Below are positions 57,432 through 64,000 of a stretch of DNA of 64,000 bases, piece by piece. Source of the DNA: Beaufortia kweichowensis (lineage: Eukaryota; Chordata; Actinopteri; Cypriniformes; Gastromyzontidae); contig CM032816.1 in assembly GCA_019155185.1 (NCBI GenBank), positions 13,726,854 through 13,790,853 on the forward strand, given 5' to 3'. A model generated the notes under the pieces. It searched no databases. It was not told where the DNA came from and was given only the letters and a program-made list of their open reading frames with translations. Every line of letters starts with the position of its first letter. Within the stretch, counting starts at the first letter, position 1. A program made the translations under genes and the position numbers.

Positions 57432-58070
57432 TTTGCAAGCGTAACTGGAGGCGCTTAAGTTTCACGGCGCATGCGAATGAATTTAATTTCACGCAATGAA
57501 TGAAGAAAGTAAACTCAAAATGTTCACGCGTCATTCGCGTTTGGTGTGAACGCAGCATTAGGCACTGTAGACCCTCTGAGGGATAACTTGACAAAGATTT
57601 CACTTAGAATAAATAGTGGGACAATATATATATATGTTTACAAATACTTGGTTGCGCCACCTGACATTTTGTAGGTGAGGAAGTTAAAAATACAGTCAAA
57701 AAATGAATTTAAACAGTTACAAATGTTCTTTAACAAATGAAACCAGACTCAAGAATATGCATTACATCCTTTTGGAAAATAATTTTTAAACATTTGTCAT
57801 TGACCCATATGTTAATTTATAGCCATATAACATTTCTGCATTCATCACATCCATACTGTACACATCCACTATATATAAGGCAAAGAAATGACCTGCAAAA
57901 ATATCACATCACACACAAATACAGCTGTTCACTAAATACATCTCACAATAAACCAAATGAAATTCAATTCTAGTTCAATGACAACAGTTGTTTATTTAAA
58001 CTTTTACATTCTCTCACCTTTTTCTTTTAGTGGAGAGACTCATTGTGAGTTTAGTGTCACCATCGACTTC

Positions 58071-58704
58071 CTGCAAACAAAATCCTGTATGTTATTTGGA
58101 TGTCACTTTATTTCACAGTCCCGTTCTATCAAACCCATAGTGAATACATATAGCAGTGGTGTAAAAGTATGGCTTTAAAATGTAGAAAAGAAAATGTGTT
58201 TATCTGTTTTATTCTGTGTTAAGGTATTGTAGCAGATAGATCTTATAATGTAATAATGCCGTATAAAGCTAAAAAAAGAGAAAATCACACAATTATTACA
58301 TCAAAATGCTTCAATCCTGAAACTTCTCTAGAATCCATCTCAAGACTATGGGTGTGTCTTGTTACTGGTTTCAAGAAGAATATTTTAATGTTGGTTTTAT
58401 TCACAAAACTATAACAACACATAGAATGTCAATCACTTCATTTAAAATCAATCTGCTCTTATATCTCAACTTCAATTGGATGTGTTTTGTTACTGGTTCA
58501 TAGAAGAACATTTAGAAAACTAGAACACAACAAACCTATTGAAATGTAACGAGTGGGAAAAAGCTCACAAATCCTTACAAAGATAGATAAATCCACCAGC
58601 ACCATATGACGTACTGCAGTTGTTTTTACATCTTTTACTCTCAAAGACTTGATACACTAAATATCTCTCAACAGAAAACCTGTCTAACATCCAACATAAA
58701 GAAA
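58071..58704. other. NLR intron sequence
   Basis: AT-rich, with no gene. It contains two similar stretches (TGTTACTGGTTTCAAGAAGA near 58360 and TGTTACTGGTTCATAGAAGA near 58488) that suggest an old short duplication. Confidence 0.4.
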
Positions 58705-59619
58705 CGTCTCAGGTTACGTATGTAACCCTTGTTCCCTTTCAAGGGAACTCAACGCTAGGCCAGCTTAATGACGCTTATGGGAACGCTTTGCGTGACGGCG
58801 CCTGAAGCATCGCAGGTGCAAGATTGCCGAATGGCTAGACTGAACGCCAAAGACGGCGGGTGACGCCAGGACCAGGAAGCTATAAAGAGCGTGGACGCAC
58901 ACACATTCAGCGTAAAGTGCCGAAGCTGCGCCCAGGCATGCAGGAGTATGGCCGAAAGACGCAGCGTCTCGTTCCCTCTCAGGGAACAAGGGTTACATAC
59001 GTAACCTGAGACATTCCCTTTCAAGGGAACTCAATGCTGCGTCAGCGAATGACGCTATGGGAACGCAATCCCAACGTCGCCGTACGAGCAAGTCCCTGGA
59101 AGTGTGAACTGTAGAGAGCACAATAAGAGGAACCACTCGACAGGTTAAGCGCAGACCCTGGCTCGCAAGCCAGAACGCCATAAGGGAGTGAGACGGCGAG
59201 ATTTCCTGGCTGTTTACAACTACTCCGAGAAGGCCCCTAAGGGCAAGATATGCAGGACCTCAGTCCTGATACAAGTACACCCAAGAAATACACGGCGAGA
59301 TACACTGGCCGGTAACCAAATAAGCCGAAACGCATGGGCTCACCCTCCGGGCCCCCGGTGAAAATCCACAGGAGCGGAAACCCAAGTGCAGGTAGCTGGC
59401 GCTCAAGCCAGGACCACAAAGATGGAAACACACAGCTGGCCAGTGTCCAAGTACAAGTCGACCCCTCAGGGCCGAGGTGCATGGGAACCCCTGGCACAAG
59501 GTCCTGGCCCTCAAGCCAGGCCCCAAAGAGGACGAGAGACAAGACCCTACTTGCCGCAAGTCAAATGAATAGAATACACAGCGAGATTTCCTGGCTGTCA
59601 TTTGTAGAAAACAAGCCCC

Positions 59620-60456
59620 TCAGGGCTGCAGAACATGGGCACCTGGCGTGGAAGACAGGTCCAAGTCATAAAAACGCACGAACGTGAGCGGCGAGGACCA
59701 GCCGGCCGCGTTACACACATCTTCGAGTGTAGCCCCTGACCTTAAGGCCATAGAGGCCGCCATACCCCTAGTTGAATGAGCTTTGACAGACAGTGGAGAC
59801 TGCTGTCCAGAGGCTCCGTAAGCCAGTGAGATAGCCTCGACTATCCACCTGCTAAGATATTGTTTGGTCGCCGGCACCCCAGTGCTGGGAGGACCAAAAC
59901 ATACAAACAACTGCTCAGACTTTCTCAAGGAGCAGTTCTGTGAACGTAGGGCGCCCAGTGCTTGCACTGGACGCGAAGGTTAGCTTTCTCCTGGTCCCAA
60001 TCCTGGAAGGGAGGAGGACAGAAGGCCTACAACGTGATGTGCCTCGGCACATTGGTGGGTACTACGATTGGGTACATAACCCTCTTTAGGGTACAGAAAA
60101 GCCTTAACCATGCCTGGGGAAAAAGCCAGGCAAGAAGGAGAGACTGAGAGAGCTTGGAGATCACCAACTCTCTTCAGGGAAGATACTGCCAGCAAGAACA
60201 CGGTCTTGAGGGTCAGAAATTTGACCGAAACGGCCTCAATGGGTTCGGCTGCCTGAATGGTTTGAATGCACACCGCGGTAAGGCGGGCAGACATGACCCT
60301 CGAGTCCCATTCTACGCCTAGGAAAGTTATTCTCTGAACTGGAGAAAGTGAACTCTTCTTGGCGTTCAGCCGTAACCCCAACTCCTTCATGTGAGCCGGC
60401 GAACAACATCTCGATGTTGGACCGCTAAGGCTTCTGACTCTGCCAGAATAAGCCAA
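59620..60456 (-). pseudogene. DIRS tyrosine recombinase
   Basis: Minus strand, in two frames: KTVFLLAVSSLKRVGDLQAL (about 60150-60215) and GMVKAFLYPKEGYVPN, then 59620-59967 with CFGPPSTGVPATKQYLSRW, VKAHSTRGMAASMAL (catalytic His and Arg) and AAGWSSPLTFVRFYDLDL (nucleophile Tyr). The enzyme cuts and rejoins DNA through that Tyr. It is broken by a frameshift near 60.0 kb and lacks its N-terminus. Confidence 0.82.
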
Positions 60457-60936
60457 TCGTCTATGTAGTTCAATATTCTAATGCCCCGTAAGCGCAATGG
60501 CGACAGGGCAGCATCTACACATTTGATAAAGGTGCGAGGTGACAGGGCTAGACCGAAGGGGAGAACCCGATATTGGTACGCTACGCCCCCGAAAGCGAAC
60601 CTCAGGAACTTCCTGTGCTTTGGTAGGATGGAGACATGGAAGTATGCGTCTTTCATGTCTATTGTGACAAACCAGTCCGCAGAACGGATTTGAGACACAA
60701 TCTGTCTGAGTGTAAGCATCTTGAACTTCAGCTTCTTTACTGAAAGATTCAGGGTGCGCAGATCTAGAATAGGCCATAAGCCTCCATCCTTCTTGGGAAC
60801 TATGAAGTAGCGGCTGTAGAAGCAGCCGCTTCTCTCTCTGGGAGGGAACTACCTCTATGGCCCCCTTGCCAGGGAGAGTCTGTACTTCGTGTTCCATGAC
60901 CAGAGCTTGGTGGGGACCCACCGTGGTGGACACCAC
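60457..60936 (-). pseudogene. DIRS reverse transcriptase
   Basis: The minus strand of 60387-60719 encodes SADWFVTIDMKDAYFHV, FLRFAFGGVAYQYRVLPFG and NYIDDWLILAESEA. YIDD is the intact polymerase active site. The upstream fingers part is in another frame (60478-60936). Behind the palm the track passes to LNAKKSSLSPVQRITFLGV and then, without an RNase H domain, straight into recombinase sequence, so an internal deletion of the RNase H and recombinase N-terminus has occurred near 60.27 kb. Confidence 0.82.
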
Positions 60937-61526
60937 CCCTTGGAACGCAGGCGGTGTGCCCGAACTGAATCATTATAACCGAATTCTACTATCGTAGAAC
61001 CCAGCGTGAAATGTTTGGCAGAAGTTTCCACCCTGCCAGGTAGTTCTGGGAGTTCAACCCTCGGGGCTGGTGTCTGGTCGATGCGTTTAGAGTGTTTGGC
61101 CCGGAGGTTCATCTTTGCCGCCAAGTGAGCCACTGTGGGAACCAGCCCCTCGGGACTGGTATGAAGTTGTAGATTTTTTGCGTTTGGCAGAGGTTTGTAC
61201 GCTGCCAGGTAAATCGCTGGAGGAGCTGGCATCTGGTCTTAAGTCATGTATTAAGTCGGTACCCAGAGCTGATATTGCTGGGGTACACTTGAGAAGGGGC
61301 GCCACGCGCCTCGTATGGTACCCTGACGCCAGCGTGTCCCGAAGCAGGGCGCGGGAACAACCCCGAGCATCTAGAGAAGTGCGGGACGGGACGGGCGCCC
61401 GTATGATGGCGTTATCGGTCCGGCTCCCAGGGGCTTTATGAGGGACAGTCTGGCGCCACAGCAGTCAGGTGCCCGCTTCTTGGTCCCCGCCGTCTTAGCT
61501 CTGAATAGCGGCCCTCAGGTCCGTTT

Positions 61527-62505
61527 TCAGCTGGGAAAAGGGCGGGGCGAGGAGTGCCTCCCAGAGCCCCACTGGCGCTGCGGTGGAGCTCGGGAGGAAA
61601 CACTCTCCTTCTGCCTACCTCGGTAAGCAGAGGTGGAGGGCTGAGGCTGCTCCCGCCCAGCAGCCTCAGCACCCCGATGACGGCGAGGGATAAACTGCGA
61701 GAAAGCCGCAGCCTGGCTCTTCGCTTCCCGGAACCTGTCGACGACGGAATTGACCGCATCGCCGAACAGGCCCCCAGGGGACAGCGGGGCATCAAGCAGC
61801 AAGGTCTTATCGGCTGCTTTGATGTCAGAGAGGTTTAACCATAGGTGCCTCTCCGTAGCCACCAAGGCAGACATGGATCTGCCCACTGCCTTGGCCGTTT
61901 CCCGGATGGCACGGAGAGACACATCAGAGAGACACGCAGCTCCTGCAAGGCTTTGATGGGAGAACTGGGGCTTTGAGCGATGATGCCGGAACCGGGGACA
62001 GATAGCCCACAAGCGTCTGCTCCACCGCTGGCATCACGTCATACCCATGCTCTGTTGCCCCCGCAATGTTTGAATAATCTGACGTACGGGGACTGTGAAC
62101 ACGGGCCGAGTAAGGTCTGTTCCACGAACCTGATAGCTCACTATGCAGGTCGGGAAAGAAAGGTAAGCCCCGGCGGTGAGGTGGCGTTTTAGGCTTAAGA
62201 AAGCGCTCATCCAGCTTGCTAGGCTGGCGAGAGCTTTCAGCTTCAGCGGGCCAGTCGAGCTTGAGCTGGGCGACAGCCCGCGTTACCACCTCAACCAGCT
62301 CTTCATACATGGGGGGACGCTCACTTTCCCCCGTGTCCACGCTCTGCACATCTCCCTCCTCAGAGGAAGACAGCAGAAAGCGTGGACTCACTCCACCGGC
62401 AACAGGAACTGCAGAACGGGCCTGTTGACCGAGATGGAGAGAAGACGAACCGGAGAGGGGAGGAGAAAGGGCCGGGCCCGTCTCCATCGCATCTGCTAAG
62501 TCCAT
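61527..62505 (-). pseudogene. DIRS gag-like ORF, frameshifted
   Basis: The minus strand of 61924-62505 opens with MDLADAMETGPALSPPLSG and includes SERPPMYEELVEVVTRAV and ATEHGYDVMPAVEQTLVGYL. The frame then changes near 61930 to AGAACLSDVSLRAIRETAKA, SALVATERHLWLNLSDIK and SPGGLFGDAVNSVVDRF. This pattern is typical of the first ORF of fish DIRS1-like elements. One frameshift separates the two halves. Confidence 0.7.
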
Positions 62506-62597
62506 TTGCGATCCCCATGACTTCAGACGCGGTCACGCAAAGGCGTTCCCATAGCGTCATTCGCTGACGCAGCGTTGAGTTCCCTTGAAAGGGAACT

Positions 62598-63011
62598 TGC
62601 TCACATTTGCTCTTTAAACTGTGCAGTGTCTCATATTGTTGTGATGAACTGTATTTATGTGCTTTAAATGTCCTGATCTACAATAGAGATAATGCTTTCA
62701 CTTTTATTCTTGTTTTTCTCGTTTGAATGACGTCAATAATCCTGTTTTAAAAGACAAACAGTCTGTTTAACTCTTTAACAATCCCCTTTCGTTTTTTAGC
62801 AGATAACAATGTCATTAAATGTTTTCTTTTGTAACATGTGACACACAGTCTTGTGTTTGAGTTTGTTCCTCTGAACACAGAAAAAAGTCAATATTATACA
62901 CAATAATTTCTAGTTCTTATAAATACATGAACGAATGAACTTGATGTAAACTAAGTGCAGATCAAATCACGTAAATATCTAATTAAACAATGAAAGATTT
63001 GTGATACTTAC
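62598..63011. other. AT-rich sequence between DIRS and the NLR leader exon
   Basis: No gene is seen. It would be the start of the NLR leader intron on the minus strand. Confidence 0.4.
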
Positions 63012-63055
63012 TGTGTTTATGTATTTTTGTATCGTATAATCCAGCGCAAAATGAC
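63012..63055 (-). other. Candidate NLR 5' UTR leader exon
   Basis: On minus, sequence downstream of the ISRE ends at ATAAACACA followed by a strong donor GTAAGTATC (GT complement at 63010-63011). The next exon, 58018-58070, starts after a CAG acceptor and carries the ATG. The start site is a guess, placed near 63055. It is inferred from position, the donor and the nearby ISRE; no transcript is available. Confidence 0.45.
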
Positions 63056-63067
63056 TCCTGCTGTAAT

Positions 63068-63079
63068 AGTTTCACTTTC
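63068..63079 (-). promoter_or_regulatory. ISRE-like interferon response element
   Basis: AGTTTCACTTTC on plus (GAAAGTGAAACT on minus) fits the ISRE consensus AGTTTCNNTTTC exactly. It lies about 55 bases upstream of the leader-exon donor and points the NLR gene's way. Such elements bind STAT1-STAT2-IRF9 or IRFs in vertebrates. Confidence 0.6.
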
Positions 63080-63802
63080 ATCTGTTACATGTGGAGGAGG
63101 AAATGTGGAGGAGGAGCTTTAAAGTGATATGTTGTGTAGATGTTTTCTTACGTCATCAGATATCACTTATCACATTTATTTTGTTTCATTTGTTTGATGA
63201 AAACTATCTCTCCTCTTTTTCACATTATGTGATGAACACATGATTTTCTGCAGTTCCTAAACATCTGCTCATATCATGTATAGTACTCTCACATCTTAAA
63301 GAGACAATTATTTTAGTACATGACACCCCCTCAAAGTCAGAAAGAGAAACTTAACACTTAACTGTAGTCTCAAACAATGAGGATCGGTGAATTAACTGAT
63401 GATTATTATAAGGCAATCTAAAATACTTGATTCTGATTCTGCAAAATAAATCTTTTCAGTGTAAAACAAACCCTTTGCTTCATGTTGAGATCCTAATCAC
63501 TCTGTCAGAGTTTATTCCACCTGCTGGCTGTACATTATTCCTTACTTATCACATTCCTCAACTTGTTTTTCATTTGCTTAGACTTTTTTAGATCATAAAC
63601 ATGTCAAAAACATTTGTTTGATTAGGTGAAATATATGCTTGTTTATTAGTTTGGATTATATCTATTTTCCCTAAGTATGTCATCTGTGTTAGTAAGGAAT
63701 GGATCTTTCACATATTTATATTTGTGTTGGTCGTTTTACATTTCTGTCGTAAAACAGTTGACAAATATTAAATTAAATTAAATGCATTCATAAGCCTAAT
63801 GT
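63080..63802. other. Upstream sequence of the NLR promoter
   Basis: AT-rich sequence with no gene or repeat I recognise. Confidence 0.4.
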
Positions 63803-64000
63803 TACGGAGTCGATGCCTTCAGCATCGGGTTCTCTTCATCACGTCACCCGCTCTTCATCCCCGGACTATTAAGAACTTCATTTCCCACATTCCATTGCAC
63901 CCCGCACACCTGTCATCAATCACTGTCACTCAGCCCCGCAAACCCTCATGATTATGGACATTATTTAATGTGTGTGTTTGCTTCTGTTCTTTGTCTGGTG
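63803..64000 (+). repeat. Gypsy-family LTR, cut by the window end
   Basis: Starts TGTTACGGAGTCGATGCC, with CCTTCAGCATCGGGTT, and runs to the last base. It is the same family as the LTRs at 9230, 18702, 27473 and 36807. Whether internal sequence follows cannot be seen. Confidence 0.8.

Larger units (their letters stand above)
52541..57557. mobile_element. PIF/Harbinger transposon, 5.0 kb, in the first coding intron of the NLR gene
   Basis: Perfect 27-bp terminal inverted repeats beginning TGCTGCGTTCACACCAAACG on the left, with the complement at the right end. The target duplication TTA lies at 52538-52540 and 57558-57560, the classic Harbinger preference. It contains a MADF-BESS gene (+) and a transposase (-) in convergent order, both dead, and a later solo LTR at 55328-56405. 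This family is distinct from the Harbinger at 30426. Confidence 0.93.
45914..58070 (-). pseudogene. NLR-C family gene (FISNA/NACHT/LRR), nine coding-region exons, frameshifted
   Basis: A fish-type cytosolic pattern-recognition receptor. Exons on minus: 58018-58070 (ATG at 58041-58043, MSLSTKRK); 51183-51290 (EESPEPSCVSLKSD); 50982-51039; 50347-50551 (ELEHKIISLMKKELK); 48494-50250 (FISNA, NACHT and following helices); and LRR exons 48062-48235, 46668-46841, 46206-46379 and 45914-46087, each 174 bp. All junction phases agree. The NACHT shows Walker A GVAGIGKT and Walker B LFIFDGLDE. The large exon has at least five shifts (near 50195, 49937, 49810, 49690 and 49075), so no full product is possible unless the assembly is wrong. 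The first coding intron contains a 5-kb Harbinger. No B30.2 exon was found. Introns at 46.9-48.0 kb and 51.3-52.5 kb hold nothing I can name. Confidence 0.88.
58705..62597 (-). mobile_element. DIRS-type retrotransposon with gag, RT and tyrosine recombinase, internally deleted
   Basis: The left end has two inverted arms (GTCTCAGGTTACGTATGTAA near 58706 against TTACATACGTAACCTGAGAC near 58990-59010). The block CCCTTTCAAGGGAACTCAA... GCGTCAGCGAATGACGCTATGGGAACGC at 59013-59070 is repeated inverted at 62543-62597. This split inverted-repeat plan is that of DIRS elements, which integrate by tyrosine recombinase instead of a DDE integrase. Coding order on minus is gag, RT, recombinase. The element lies upstream of the first NLR coding exon, inside the inferred leader intron. 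Confidence 0.88.

Noticed and set aside
61115..62567. Plus-strand ORFs over 61.1-62.6 kb
   Set aside because: Antisense shadows of the GC-rich DIRS gag region on the minus strand.

Overview
The window reads as a nuclear chromosome segment from a teleost fish, most likely a cyprinid. The signs are split genes with canonical splice sites, a fish-type NLR (NLR-C) gene, a trace-amine receptor, and a dense mix of DIRS, Ty3/gypsy chromovirus, L2-type LINE, PIF/Harbinger, hAT and Tc1 elements. There are no operons, and I found no convincing tRNA or rRNA genes. This assignment rests on gene families and repeat style; no database was searched.

Layout. 1-720: end of a DIRS-type retrotransposon. 1429-5378 (+): the last five exons of pamr1, a pseudoprotease whose catalytic Ser is replaced by Thr, with a DIRS scrap in its last intron. 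5.4-8.1 kb: mostly AT-rich, with one 69-bp duplicated segment and a dead Harbinger Myb gene. 8.1-16.1 kb: DIRS fragment, then a minus-strand gypsy chromovirus split by an almost complete L2-like LINE. 17-18.2 kb: a block found again, nearly identical, at 33.7-34.9 kb. 18.7-21.2 kb (+): a second gypsy copy (LTR, gag, protease, RT) cut off in RT. 22062-23078 (+): an intact single-exon TAAR1-like receptor. 24.4-26.85 kb: a decayed retroviral-type gag region. 26.85-29.98 kb: a second copy of the 8.5-9.2 kb block, carrying a solo gypsy LTR that itself carries a hAT transposon. 30-33.9 kb: a Tc1-like remnant carrying a 3.2-kb Harbinger. 35-36.65 kb: a LINE split by a solo LTR.

37.1-44.4 kb holds an unrecognised minus-strand spliced gene and then a 5.7-kb minisatellite of 14/16-bp units with an approximately 1.24-kb higher-order repeat. 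45.9-63.05 kb (minus) is one NLR gene that I could follow exon by exon: a leader exon under an ISRE-like promoter near 63.07 kb, a first coding exon at 58018-58070, small exons, the NACHT exon and four 174-bp LRR exons. It has at least five frameshifts, so it is a pseudogene in this assembly. Its introns hold a DIRS element (58.7-62.6 kb) and a 5.0-kb Harbinger (52541-57557), which itself carries a 1.08-kb solo LTR. A gypsy LTR runs off the window end.

The host genes (pamr1, taar1-like, NLR) do not form a pathway. The mobile elements form datable nests: in several cases removing the younger element and one target-site copy rejoins the older one. The least explained region is 37.1-44.4 kb, where the minisatellite shares a 15-mer, in inverted orientation, with sequence beside the unrecognised gene.
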